Source: Sclerotinia nivalis
Lineage: Eukaryota > Ascomycota > Leotiomycetes > Helotiales > Sclerotiniaceae
Direction of reading: 5' to 3'
NCBI GenBank assembly: GCA_029531795.1
Contig: JAPEIS010000016.1
Location: 1,612,001 to 1,676,000, forward strand
DNA length: 64,000 bases
Shown: positions 48,772-61,010 of the stretch, in pieces
How positions within the stretch are numbered: position 1 is the first letter of the stretch
How the letters are laid out: each line of letters begins with the position of its first letter
The notes under the pieces: generated by a model
What the model saw: only the letters and a program-made list of their open reading frames with translations
Database searches by the model: none
What the model was told of the DNA's origin: nothing
Position numbers and translations under genes: made by a program

Positions 48772-49131
48772 TATCACGAGATAGTACGATCACGGAGCAC
48801 ATTGAAGGGATCGGAGAGAAGATAATTATAGTGAAGTGTTAGAGTTAAAGTGTATCTTGAATGAGAATTGTATTGAATAACCTGCCTTCGATTTTAAGGA
48901 TCATAGATAATATATATAGATTTAATAGAAGCTATCTAGCCGATGAAAAGCATCAATTAGGCTAGACTTCGATCTGTATGATATCAGGAGAGGATTGATG
49001 ATCATAAGGATCGACAAGATCTAGAAGAGTCTGATAACTAATATGAAATGAAGGATATAATGATCGTAGAGTATAAGGTGATCGTAGATCACCAGTTATA
49101 TGAATCAGGTATTATGTGATTATCTGTAACA
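48772..49131 (-). mobile_element. Solo LTR-like insertion, 360 bp, TSD GATAC
   Basis: Bounded by GATAC at 48767-48771 and 49132-49136, with copy A showing the uninterrupted site. Its ends are TATCACGAG... and ...CTGTAACA, consistent with TG...CA after C/T or G/A decay (strand assigned from the 45717 relative; uncertain). A second copy is at 53495-53854. No coding capacity. Confidence 0.72.
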
Positions 49132-49640
49132 GATACTTCTACAATATTGTTCTATTTATACTTGTCTAGTCAATCCAGCTCCTCTGAGGAATTTGTTATC
49201 GCTATAATTAGTAATACTACAATCTGATATCATTATCTCATTTCTCTTTACGAATATAATATAAGAGTAAAAACAAAAGTAATTAATCTGTAAACTACAA
49301 TTCAAAAGTTTATTTTCGATCTATAAATCGAGAAAATTATATTTATATAATAGAAGGAGGAAAACGATAAATTGATTATTTATCTAATTCAATTTCATTT
49401 TGTTTCTATTGTTTTGTCTGTTTCAATCTCTATCGATCTGACCGATCCTTTGTTTTTAATATTTATTACAACTCCGATTATTGTTTTTATTCTATCGAAA
49501 TTTTAATTAAATAAGAAAATACCTAATCTTATATCGTTTAATAAAACGAAAATCAATTTTAATCGATTTATCGATCAAATATAGAATAAAATATATACTA
49601 ATTTCGATTATTTTATTTCTTTATATTTCCGTCTGATTTA

Positions 49641-49832
49641 TATCACGGTTCGAAGATTATATAAGCCGATCGTACCGATCGGGCTCTGAGCGGCTAGCGC
49701 TCGGAGGTCGATCACATACCTATAACTAATATATATAACCCCTTCGGGGTTATCGACTTTTCATTCTCTAATTATAGATTTTAAGAATAATTGAACCCTT
49801 GTTTTCCAGCTCTTTACGACAATTGTATCACA
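49641..49832 (+). mobile_element. Solo LTR-like insertion, 192 bp, TSD ATTTA
   Basis: Inserted in copy B, flanked by ATTTA at 49636-49640 and 49833-49837. Starts TATCACGGTTCG and ends GTATCACA. Internal hairpins include a TAACCCC/GGGGTTA stem with a TTC loop around 49736-49752. CG-rich segments survive in it, unlike its surroundings. Confidence 0.68.
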
Positions 49833-49897
49833 ATTTATATAATTAAAAGATTAATTGAATCCACTGCCGTACAAATTCGATTGTATAATATAGATAC

Positions 49898-52800
49898 TGT
49901 CACGGGTTCGTAACCCGTTCCTAGCTAGTCTGCATGGCTGCCTAAGGCACCCATCCCCTATATAGTCGGCGATCTTCCTAGCACTTTCTTTCTTCTTCGT
50001 AGAATATCATTATATTTTAAAGTACCCTACCATCATTGTGATAATATATTCTACCCTTTATAAAGACTCTACTGTTAAATAGAAAAGACAGCCCAGTCTT
50101 GCCAAATAATCAATTTCACGAAATACTTGGAAACTTCGATTATCAATATATCGATAAATTATAAACAACACTTTAATTCGATTCCAACCCAAATTTAGAT
50201 CCAGATTCAGATTCAGATTTAGATTTAGATTTAAATCTAGATTTCGATTTAATTAATACTATACCGTTATATATTCGAAATCAAAGATTCTATAATTATA
50301 CCTCAATTTTTAAGATTATCTTAAATAATCTATTATTATATCGGATATCATTCAATCAATCCCACCAGAACTATCGATACCCTTAATCCGATCAAAGACA
50401 ATATCCGAACTCCGAAAGCATATTAAATTTATTTTCTTTAATTATTAGTGATTTGTATATAAACTTTCCAGTATTGGAAATGGAGATTTTAAAGATCCAA
50501 CCTCTATTTCCGATATATTTATCAATATATAGAACTCTGAAGTTGTTGTATATATATAATATTTGTTTAGTTTTACAAAACGAATGCTAGTTTAAGTAAA
50601 GCAATATTGATAAGAAATATATGTACTATAAAGAGATCTGTAATTAAGCAATACAGTTAATACAAGATTAATGATTCAGAACTTTGTTTTTCGGGAATAA
50701 TTTGATTAATCATCTATCGGTGTAAACTCTATTGTATCAATTTATCGATTATGATAAACTACAAAGAATTCTGAATTATTCAAAGATGAAAAAACAGGTT
50801 TTTTGATTCGACAAAGCGAATACGAAGATTGAAAAATGGGTTTATATATCTGTTGAAAAAGCGATCCTGTAGTTTTTGATATAAAATAAAAGAAATTGTT
50901 ATATATAGTTTCGTTTTTAAAATGAACAATTCGACAAAAAAATGAAAGGATATTGAAGGAATTATAAATGATATATCGGAATTTACTATTATAAATATAT
51001 TTCTGAAGAAATTCGATGGTCTTTATATTTTAACTGATATTGAATGTGAGGTAGTAATCAAATTCGATAAATTTAAAATGGATGATAAAACCTTATTTTC
51101 CTTTTTTTATTTACAATTGGAATATTTGGGTATATTTAATGGAAAGATTTTTCAAGAAATAATTTTTGTAATAAAATAAAAAGTCATCGATAAATTAAAA
51201 GCATTGGTAAAAGGCGATTCAAATTCTTGTGAATTCATTGATATTGAAGAATGAAGAAAGAAGTTTCAAGTATAGAGCTAAAACTATCGGGATAACGAGT
51301 ATTACAATATAAACTCTTTGAGACTTAGTTCAACTTATATTCAATGATAAATATTGTTAGTATCTTATATCCAAAACGATCTTATGAATTTTGATATAAT
51401 CAGAACTTCAAAACAAATACAAAGAGAGTATAAATATCTTTATGATCTATATTATTTTTGTAAATAATCTGGGTATCGAATTGTAGATTATAAAATAAAG
51501 AAACAAATCAATATTATAAGAAATGTAAACAAATACAAAGGTATTTCTTATGGAAGTAATTATTTAAAAAATAATCATTAATTATATCAAAATCAACAAT
51601 ATCGTTTAAGCAATTCAATCAATCAAAATAGCTATTAACAAAAAGAATATCAAGTACAATCTCAAATTCAACAATACCATTTCTTTAATTCAATTGATTG
51701 TGGAAATTTCTAACAAGGTAATTATCAAGGTTATAATAATCATTAACAATAATACTGTCGGAACATGGTCACGTGTTGTTACCCCACCTTGATATATAAC
51801 CTCTCCGTACGGAGAGGACCTTAGAAGAGATACAACTCATCATACAATACAATATTATTCATCTAATTTGAATACCGTTGTTATCCCCTGTCTTCCCAAC
51901 AAATACCTTAATATATTCATTGGATTCGTTAAAAAAAAAATATTAGTATTATCAAAAAACATATCAAATATACCTTTTTGTAATACAATATTATCGTTAT
52001 TTATATCTATTCAAAAATATTTAAGAAAAGTTTAATTTTTGCGATAAATTATTCGCGGGAATTATTAAGGGATACAGAATAGATACAATGAATAATAATT
52101 AATAAAGAATCTTTACAATTCAATTCTATAAATAACAAATCTCTATTTGTTCAAACTATTATATTCCCAATATATTCCTTTCCCTTCAATATGACTAACT
52201 TAATTGATAATGGATGTTCAAAAAAAACATTTGTTGATTGTTCTTTTATTAATCAAAACAATATCCCAACTCGATTCTTACTACATCGTTACAAATTCTA
52301 TTTGGTAGATGAAAACATTACAAATATTATTATTGATTATTTTGTAATAGATATAATAATAGAATAATATAAAAAAATATAATTATTCTTTGTTACAAAA
52401 CTTTCCAAAGAAACTTCAGTTATTTTCGGGTTATTATAATTACAATGCTATAATCTATATATAAATTAATAGAATATAATTCTTTTTTTCAATTTTCAAT
52501 ATTATATAATTCATTGTTATCTTTACAATATATTCGATTCAATACAAGTACCAACAATTCCTTCACTAATATATACAAACCAAATATACAAAAGTAATAT
52601 ATCTACAAAACCATCTATCGATAAAATCTTTGATATATTATCTTTAATTAAAACTTTCCTTTTTAATACAAAAAAGAATTCTTCCTGACATTTATCATTA
52701 TTTATCGAAGACGAAAACGAAGATAACGAAATATATACTCAAAATTTTAAAATAATCTTAAAAAATCCATCAGAGCAAAATTATAATGAATCAATTTCTA

Positions 52801-53494
52801 CAAACGAAAATTATAAATCGATAAAAGACTTTAGAATCGATTTACAAATCGATAAGATCTTGACACTCGATATAAATCATTATTGTATAAAAATTTGCAA
52901 TAAAAGAATATCATTTCAAATACAAATAATATCGAATTGATGTTCTATTCAATATAAGCTTATACAAAAGATCACTAAACAATATTGACCGAAATCAATA
53001 TCAAAGAATGAACTTTTACTATCGCTATCAATCCCAATCCCAAAAAAGCAGATCGAGGTCATTTCCAATATAAGATTAGATTTAGATAATATCTATTGGT
53101 TACAAGTTATTAGTTTTATATCTTTTTGTTAATAGAATAAAATAAAGATTATATACTTTATATAAAAGAAATTAAATCAAACAAAAGAGATTATTTAACA
53201 AGAACGTTTATATAAAACAACAATGGTTCTAGATCTTTAGGAACAAGATTTCAAGGATATATTATATAGAAAAAACAATATCGTTGATGTGTTAATCAAA
53301 GTATCTTCGAAGTTTTACGATTTTGTTTACTATTACTATCAATTAGAATACCTTCGGAAAATAATAAAGATAAATATCGAAAAATTCTTCAATAGCAAAT
53401 CATCATTTAGTGATAATGAAATCAAGGAAAAGCTTCCTTTGTAATTTCAAGACAAGCTATCTGTTTTCCTATCTTATCATACAGATACATTTCC
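49898..53494 (+). mobile_element. Degenerate Ty3/gypsy retrotransposon with 5' LTR
   Basis: A probable 5' LTR begins TGTCACGGGTTCG at 49898, preceded by GATAC, and carries a CGGGTT/AACCCG hairpin at 49903-49917. A Gag-like region with many stops follows (about 50600-51740, Asn/Tyr/Gln-rich near its end). Around 52190-52330 an aspartic-protease-like segment reads LIDNGCSKKTFVDCSFINQ, followed near 52390 by LFFVTKLSKETSVIFGLL, as in fungal gypsy polyproteins. Near 53430 the start of the RT region (KEKLPL, then a stop, then FQDKLSVFLSYHTDTFP) is visible and then cut by an inserted LTR. Frequent stops make it non-functional. No 3' LTR was recognised. Confidence 0.7.
51756..51901 (+). mobile_element. 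146-bp solo LTR with perfect TSD AATAC
   Basis: Begins TGTCGGAACATGGTCACGTG and ends CTTCCCAACA, with AATAC duplicated at 51751-51755 and 51902-51906. It interrupts the Gag-pol of the gypsy relic. It is clearly richer in G and C than the flanks and carries a CTCTCCGTACGGAGAG palindrome near 51801-51816. No coding capacity; very short for an LTR. Confidence 0.82.
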
Positions 53495-53854
53495 TATCAC
53501 GAGATAGTACGATCATGGAGCATGTTGAAGGGATCGGAGAGAAGATGGTTATAGTGAAGTGTTAGAGTTAAAGTGTGTTTTGAATGAGAATTGTATTGAA
53601 TGATCTGCTTTCGATCTTAAGGATTGTGGGTGGTATATATAGATTTAATAGAAGCTATTTAGTTGATGAGAAATATTAATTAGGTTAGGTTTCGATCTGT
53701 ATGATATCAGGAAAGGGTTGACGATTGTAAGGATCGATAAGATCTAGAAAAGTTTGATAATTAATGTGAAATGAGGGGTTTAATGATTGTGGAGTATGAA
53801 ATGATCGTAAATTATTAGTTATATGAATCAGGTATTATGTGATTATTTGTGATA
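53495..53854 (-). mobile_element. Solo LTR-like insertion, second copy of 360-bp family
   Basis: Near full-length copy of 48772-49131: TATCACGAGATAGTACGATC at the left and GGTATTATGTGATTATTTGT close to the right end. Differences between the copies are almost all transitions. It truncates the gypsy RT region on its left. A possible decayed duplication (ATTTCC/ATTTTC) flanks it. Confidence 0.7.
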
Positions 53855-54208
53855 TATTTTCTAGATCGAGAATCGGTTTGTAATAACAAGGAAAGATTGT
53901 AAAGAGTAATGGTTGATCAAATATAGAATATAGATTTTGATAATGTATGAGTATCGATTTTGAGCGATTCCGATTGAAATTGATGGTGTGGTTCAATTTG
54001 GTCGATTAATTGATTAAATTGATTAAATTGATTATTTTGTGATTATATCGATAAGATTAATTTATTGATTATATTAGTTATTCCGAATATTGATTATTTG
54101 AATAGAATTGATCGTTTTAGTTGTATTGATCAATTGATGTAAAGAAATAAGTGTAAGTTGTAATGTATTGGTCGATTTGATTGATGTAGTTGGTTTTGAT
54201 TAGTGGTA

Positions 54209-54318
54209 ACGAATTAGTTGGTGTAGTATGTATATACGATCAAATTTCATCAATTTTGTATGGTATTATAATAGTGTTTTGTTCGAAAGTGTACAATATT
54301 GTAGATAATTTGTGATTA
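54209..54318. repeat. Direct repeat, copy 1 (about 110 bp)
   Basis: Starts ACGAATTAGTTGGTG and continues through a CAAATTTCATCAATTT block to TGTGATTA. Closely matched at 54859-54967. Possibly fragments of the LTR of the neighbouring copia relic. Confidence 0.65.
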
Positions 54319-54858
54319 ATATAATTGAATTAATCAAACAATACAACAAGGTTTCGAAGAGTCTGATGAGATTCGAAAAAAGGAGAGTATGATCGAAAAG
54401 ATCTGAAATATAAATTATCTTATCCTTTATTTTGTAGTTTAATTATCGTAGTGATTATTAAAGTGATATTTTTGAGATGATTTATATTTTAATGATTGTT
54501 GTATAAGAGTGAATTGGAAGGATTTCGATTGTATATAAATTCGACGAAATTTGTTTATATATTTATGCGATCGGTTAGTAGATGAATCATATCTCGTAAT
54601 CAGTATTATATAGAACATTAATCGTATCAAAATGAACAAAAGAGGCCTTCGATTGTATATTGATTTGATAAAATTCGTTTGTAGATGTATATAATCGATT
54701 TCCTATCTAGTTTTGAGTGGTGTCACTTTTATATCGAAGATCGAAGGGATGAGAGATATCGAAAAATTAAAATAAAAAATAATAAGAAAAGTTGGTAATG
54801 AATTAAATAGCTTTTGTTCTATTATAGATTTGAGTAGAAGGATATTGTAATAATAATT

Positions 54859-54967
54859 ACGAATTAGTTGGTGATGTATATATATACAAGCAAATTTCAT
54901 CAATTTAGTATGGGATTATAGTGGTATTAAATTCGAAAATGTATAATGTAATAGATAATCTGTGATT
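54859..54967. repeat. Direct repeat, copy 2 (about 110 bp)
   Basis: Partner of 54209-54318, 650 bp away, same orientation, differing by scattered transitions and small indels. It lies at the 3' side of the minus-strand copia relic. Confidence 0.65.
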
Positions 54968-54989
54968 ATTCTTATTCAATCTTTGTGAT

Positions 54990-56275
54990 TCTATTATTAA
55001 TATCTTGTAGGTTCAAAAGAGAACAGAAGTGTTCGAACTTTTGTTGTATAAGGTTTTTGGTGAGTTTATCGATTGTTATATCGGTAATTGAAAGGTAGAT
55101 TATATAAAAGTTCCTTTTTGAATATTCTTGTTGCAACTATATATTCTATATATCGATATGCTTGAGCTTTATAATGATTCACTTGTTCTTATCAATTATT
55201 AGTTTGATTGTTTATTGGTTATTATAGAATATTAATATAGATTCTTTCATTATAAGATCGATTTCCTTTAAAAAGTATAAAATTGCTATAGTTTCTTTTG
55301 ATATATACTCGATACCGAATAGTTCAATTTCAGTGGTAAAGATAGTTATAGTATTTTGCTTAGATACTTTCTATACAATTAAGTTACCGAAAAGGGATAT
55401 CATGTATCTTTGAGATAATCTACAAATATCAGGATTATTTATAAAAGAAATATTTGAAAAGATGAAAAGTTGTGGTATTTGATTATTGCTATATTATATT
55501 ACAAGAAACTTTGTATTTCAGAGATATTCAAAACAATGATTAACGGCTTTTATATATTCGGTAAATAGATTGATTAAATAGTGGTTCAATTGCGAGATAA
55601 CGAATAAAACGTTTGCTTTTATTATAATCGCAGTATATAAAACTGATCCTATTTTCTTTTGATATAATTTGATTATATATATAGAAGCTTGATCTGAATT
55701 TTTCCGAAATACTATTATAGGAAACGGTATACATATTGTTTTTTTTGTTGTTTTAAATTTCTTAATAATCTTTTTAATATATATATCATAAGCTAATTAT
55801 AGCTTTTTCTTGGAACGATTACGAAGAATATATATTCCTAGGAACTATTTTGTATTTCCAAGGTTATATAGTTTGTATACAGCTTTAATTCCTTTGATGA
55901 TTTTCATAATAGTTGGTTTATTCTTTTTGTAATATATGATTTGAATGTTATCTATAAAGAATAGGATTATGATAATATACTCTAGATTAATATAGAGATA
56001 CGATTTCTTTTTACATTATACCAATCCTAGTTTTTCGAATGTCTGAGTGAAATCCCTGAATCATATTATAAGGGAATCTCGAAGATTATATAGTGTTCGA
56101 TCGATAATAATATATTTGTTAGGGATTTTGTAATTATTAGGAAGATAGTATATAATTGAGATATTAAAAGGGTTATACAAAGTATTAACAAAGATATTGA
56201 TTATATTATATTATTTGGTTTCGAGATTGTATTTGGCGATAATTATTATAACGATTCGGAATGATCGGTTAACGA
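54990..56275 (-). mobile_element. Degenerate Ty1/copia reverse transcriptase-RNase H region
   Basis: Read on the minus strand from about 56275 downwards, broken frames give the RT order of copia: YYLPNNYKIPNK, IIIDRTLYNLRDSLI, FRDFTQTFEKLGLV, a decayed catalytic FFIDNIQI, then KAVYKLYNLGN and FLGIYILRNRSKKKL. RNase H follows, with GSVLYTAIIIKANVLF, SLFGNLIV and KQNTITIFTTEIELF. Many stops and frameshifts. It is fused at its 5' side (about 56275) to the LINE, with no intact LTR. Confidence 0.72.
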
Positions 56276-58370
56276 GTATAATAATATAAGTAATTTCATA
56301 GGATCGAAAATGATCCTTTCAGATTTGCCCCAATCCAAAGCTTCCAGCATTTCGGATTGTAATTGATCACAATTAGATTGTAGACTTGAAGAAAAAGCTA
56401 CTAGTGCAATATCGTCTGTATATCCAAATCTTCGAATAGGATTGCCTAATTAAAACAAAGGGGCTATATAAAGTATGAAAAGGATAGACGAAATTGAGAA
56501 GCCTTGTAACAAACCACATCCAATATTAGTGTTGGGCCTTGTTTCGCCATCAAACCGAATGTAAATTGTTCGATTTGTAGAGAACGATTGTATCCATCGA
56601 ATTAGATTATCAGACCATTCTTGTTCCCTGAATCGATGAACCAAACATTCTGGGAGAACAGCATCAAAAGCATCTTTGATATTCATAGTTAATAAGGTAG
56701 CTTTAGAATTTGAATTTAAAGCCATTTCTAAATTATGTGTAAGGCAAGTTGTAAGATCGACTGATAAACACAGGGGAAACGTTCCGAATTGTTACTTGGC
56801 TAGTATTTTGAAGGTTATAGCAATCCGGGACATCTTCTTTGCAATCAAACGTTCGAGATCTTTTCCTAATACTGAGAGCAGGGCTATTGGTCTATAAGAT
56901 CTAGGATTTGTGCAATCTGATTTGTTCGGTTTCGGAACGATGGCTACAATCGCTGATCGGAAGTATTTAGGATGGTAATCTATTTCGAGGTATTTTTGAA
57001 AGAATTGTAAGATATATAATTCGATCAATGGCTATACTAATTGTAGGATCTTGGTAAGGATCTCGTCTATTCCTGAAGCTGTATTATCTGTACAAAGGAT
57101 AACAGTTTGAATATTCTGAATTGTGATAACAGGAAAAACAATTGAACGAATGGAAATTGAAAGCGAATCAAATGGGATATCGTTAACTTCAGCTGTATTG
57201 GTTAATAGATTATTGATGAGTAGATCTCTTTTAGTTTGAATTGTTGTAGCAAGAGAATGATTTAAAGGATCTATTAAAGGAGGAGTTCGATATGTTTCAG
57301 TTGATTGATGCCATTTTGTTATTTTAAAGATATCTTTTATTTTCTTGATTGAATCAAGTTTAAAAAGCTAGAATTCCTTTTTCGTTTTTTTGATAACCTT
57401 TCGAAGATTTTGTTTTGATTCTGAAGAGTTGTTCGTTCGATTTTCTTGAACAATTGTTTGGCAGGCTTCGTTCTATTATAGTTGATCTGTGTTTCGGTTG
57501 AGTGATCTTTGAGTTGATTCTGTATATGTTGATTGTAGAGCTTGAGTGATATCTAAAGTTAATTTATCAAGATTTGTAGTTGTGTTTAGAATTAGTAGAT
57601 CTAGATTCAATAGATTCTTTGTTAATAAAGTAAAGAAGAGTTTTTTGTTTAATATATTGATTTAGAGTCTTTGAATTGGATCCTGAAATCTTGTATTCCA
57701 ATTCAAAGTTGTTAATAAGGATCGATGATCGGAAATTGTATTCAAATGTGGTGTAGAAGCTGTATTGGCTGTATATAATCTTGAAAGGAAAGTTAGATCG
57801 AAAACATTGCTCAAATTGTAGGTAGATTTATCGATTGTAGAAAGAAAGTTGAAAGAATTTGTATCTAGCTAGATTGTAAAAGATTCTGTAGAACTTGAAT
57901 ATAAAGAGTAAAAGAGATTCCATTTCGAATGATGGAGGTTTAGATCCCTTGTAAAGAATGTAGAATTTAAAATATTCGAAGGTAAATCAAAGAGAGTTTG
58001 TATTGTTTAGTTCTCATTTGTATAATCTTTAGGAGTATTATAAATATTAACGATTGTAAGAATAGAATCAGTTAAGGATTGAATTTGTAAAAATAATAAA
58101 TCCTAGGAGGATACAGGCTAGAGCTAATTAGCTCGAATGTCTGTATTTTTACGGGTATAAGACATTATACGAGGCCAGGTTTCCCAGTTATCGAATGGTA
58201 TGAAAGTTTTATAAGCAGGATGAGATTTAGTGATTCGATATGAGATATCTGAGAATATATAAGGTTCTTGAATCAGAATTATATCAATACAAGAATCATT
58301 GGCTAAAGAAAGTACTAATTTGTATGAAGTAGCGTTTTTGGTTATATTAGTTTGTAAAATAATCAATGAT
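56275..58370 (-). pseudogene. LINE ORF2: endonuclease and reverse transcriptase, broken
   Basis: On the minus strand the endonuclease starts near 58366 (ILQTNITKNATSYKLVLSLA, then DIILIQEPYIF). The RT appears at 57030-56790 (RSAIVAIVPKPNKSDCTNPR, SYRPIALLSVLGKDLERLI) and 56730-56450 (TLLTMNIKDAFDAVLPECLV, then FDGETRPNTNIGCGLLQGFS). A stop follows and the frame then shows the catalytic FGYTDDIALVAF at about 56440-56400. The layout is that of Tad/I-type non-LTR elements of fungi. Multiple stops exist, and the 3' part beyond the thumb is missing where copia sequence begins. Confidence 0.8.
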
Positions 58371-58389
58371 TTAGAAGATAATCTAGAAT

Positions 58390-59840
58390 TATATATTAAA
58401 AAGAATCGAAAGAGGAGGAGCTTTTAATATTATGAAACAATTAGAAAGATTAAAAAGGGATGGTATCAATGAAGATAATATCGAAGAAGTTCGGATTGGA
58501 ATTGAAGGAACAATAGATTCTTTCATAGGGGAATCGGCTTTTGGGGTTCGAGAGTATTTTGTATTAGTATAAGTTTTAGCCTTAGTTTCTTTTGAGGTTT
58601 TCTGGATAGTTTGTTTTTCTGATTTGCTTTTGAGATTTTTGTTAGTTAGATAAAGGGGGCAATGTAGATCGTCTGTAGGATGGGGGCCTTTACAATGTAG
58701 ACACTTTGTTGGGCAAGTATAGGTTGTATTGTATTGGGTTGAATGATTCTTTTCTGTATGTTCGGTTGTATTACAGATTCGGTATCTTTCTGGACGAGAG
58801 TAAGCTCGAGTATTGTATCATTGAAAGTATCGAGTATATTGGATTATCTTGAATTTGAAGACGATTTGGGAAATGTTAATTGTAGTTCCTAGAATCCGAA
58901 GGTTTTTGGGAAGGGTTGTATATTGCAAAGCTGGAAAACTCAAGAACCAAGTAGAATTATACAATCCGGATTCTTTGCTTTGTGTAGATTCAATTGTTTG
59001 GATCGCTTGTTGTCCTGTATTATCGTTGATGGCGTCGAGTATAGTTTCCGATTCGATTGGGACGATGATCAATTGTTGTGAATCTCCTAGAGTTGTAACG
59101 GTTCGTGGAATATAATTCAATCGATATGTAATCCATGATTGTTGTCGTTCGATTTTGCAGGTTTCGAATACTTTTTCGATTATATTTGAAAGGTTTTCTA
59201 AAGTTGTTAAGTTCGTTAGAGAGTTCGTATATAGTGCAAATCTAGTATTTATTGTTTGGATTTCTTTTAGAAGTTTAGTATCGTTTTCTAATTGTCTTTT
59301 TAATGTACTAAGTACAGCGAAGGAATCGGTTTTTCAAATTGGATGGTCGAATCCAATTCGAACAAAAAGGTGAATATCAGTTTTGTATGAGATTTGAGAT
59401 TGAGTTTTGAGTTGAGATCTGGTTCGGTTTTTAGTTTTTGGGTTTGTAGATTGTATAATTGGTGGTAAAGGAATTGTAGTCTTTTGAGTATAGGTGGAAT
59501 TCTTGAGATATTGGATTGTAGAAAGGTCTTTTATAAGTTTAGCGATTTCAGGTGTAAATGTTGGTTGAAAGGTTTGTGTATCAGAGTTAGGGAGATTAAT
59601 AGAAGTTTTGGTAGAAGGTTTGATAGATCGAGAAGGATGAGATCTATTGATAAATGTATCGAAGTGTATGTTTGCTGTAAGAGAGATATCGGTATATAAT
59701 GCAATCAAGGGTTTTCGAAATCGAATAGAGAGAGTTTGAATTGTTTCAGTATTGAGATAGTTGTTCTATAGCAAAGCGATAGGGTTAAAAATCTATTGAT
59801 CTTCATTTGCTCTATTAGTAGTAATATTAATTGTGTTAAT
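58390..59840 (-). pseudogene. LINE ORF1 (Gag-like, zinc knuckles), broken
   Basis: Minus-strand frames just upstream of ORF2 give a Ser/Thr-rich N-terminal part (SHPSRSIKPSTKTSINLPNS), a central conserved block (FLSFPALQYTTLPKNLRIL near 58960-58890) and a Cys/His cluster CPTKCLHCKGPHPTDDLHC near 58710-58650, as in ORF1 proteins of Tad-like LINEs. Several stop codons interrupt it. It would bind element RNA if intact. Confidence 0.72.
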
Positions 59841-60300
59841 GAGGGTTTGGGAAAGAAAGGGGGTCGAGGGGGCGGGAGGTATGGTGGCGGAAATGTGTCC
59901 GTATAGCGCTTGCCGGGGCTGAAAAGTTTCGTTTTTAAATCCTATAGATGATAAGAACGATCGATTGATCAATAAAACACGATAATAAACGCGTTTTTCG
60001 AAAAATTCAATTCTTCGAAAATGTTTTGTCCTTTTGTAAGGTGGTTGTAGTATGTGTATGTGTGTATGATATTTTTCGTCCGAGGCTCTGTGCGAAGCAC
60101 AGGCCTCAAATTCCCAATTGGGACAAAGGACGCCAGGGGAGGAAAGCCCCTGGGTTTCTGAACTAGTTATATAAAAACCCTTTTTAGAGAAAAATGCTAA
60201 TTTAATGAATATATTATATACTTCAATAAGGTTTATATGATTGCTATTGTATATTGAGTTAATCTTTTGAATAGATATATCAATTGTTCTTTTCAATGTA
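59841..60300 (-). mobile_element. LINE 5' region, GC-rich and structured
   Basis: Upstream of the LINE ORF1 the DNA is much richer in G and C than the rest of the island and contains strong hairpins at 60077-60153 (see findings). It is presumably the 5' UTR/internal promoter of the LINE, or a separate small insertion. The exact left and right limits are not clear. Confidence 0.5.
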
Positions 60301-61010
60301 GTAGATCGTCTTTAATCTATATAATCTCTTTTTTAATCTGTATCCTTTATAGTATAATTAAATATTCCAATCGTTTTCCTTTTCATTTTTTATAACAATC
60401 TGTCTCTATACGAAAACCTTATAATTAATTGTAATCCGGGGATATCCTCGAATTTGTTTCTGCAGATTAAGATTCACTCGAGTATCATCGTCCCTCTATT
60501 CCTTTTGCCCTTTTGTAGTTTCCTATTATCTACCTTTACCACAAATCGAGATTGTAATAAATTTCAGATTCGAATCGTTTAGAATACTAAAGAAGATCAA
60601 TTCCCAAATTGGGATTATTATTTTCTTCCGATGTAAAAATCCTATAAGGTACTTCAAAGGAGTCAATCGTCTATATCGATAATCATACAAAACATCAAAT
60701 CGTATACCTAACTAAAACGAATAATAGCTTTGTTGTTAATTGTCATTATTGCAATATAGTCCTCTATTCTAATCGCTATTGGTTAGTAAAATGAAATGAA
60801 AAATTTTTCGCCCTTATGAAAAACCTCAATTCTCAACCTAATTCAGCCTTTCCAGTTTTGCCATACGTTCTCTTGTCAGCTCAGATGAATACCAAAAGCA
60901 TCACCAATTCGTAGCCAGCATTGCGTACAGATGAGAGATCCGTTTTCGCCGGCCTAAAGTGGTCATAGGAACAAATGAGTATAGACTATATTAGTATCAG
61001 ATCATGTAAT
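60301..61010. other. Unassigned AT-rich DNA
   Basis: Mixed decayed sequence between the LINE and the 35-bp repeat. No ORF or RNA gene recognised. Confidence 0.35.

Larger units (their letters stand above)
48528..49897 (+). mobile_element. Decayed LTR-type repeat, copy B, with two nested insertions
   Basis: Begins TGTCACGGGGTCCCCG directly after copy A, in the same orientation. The alignment with copy A is interrupted by inserts at 48772-49131 and 49641-49832 and resumes after each, which dates copy B before both insertions. Confidence 0.6.

Noticed and set aside
60077..60153. Calling the hairpin cluster a hammerhead ribozyme
   Set aside because: GGACGAAA looks like the hammerhead stem II exit, but no CUGANGA core sits at the matching place on that strand.
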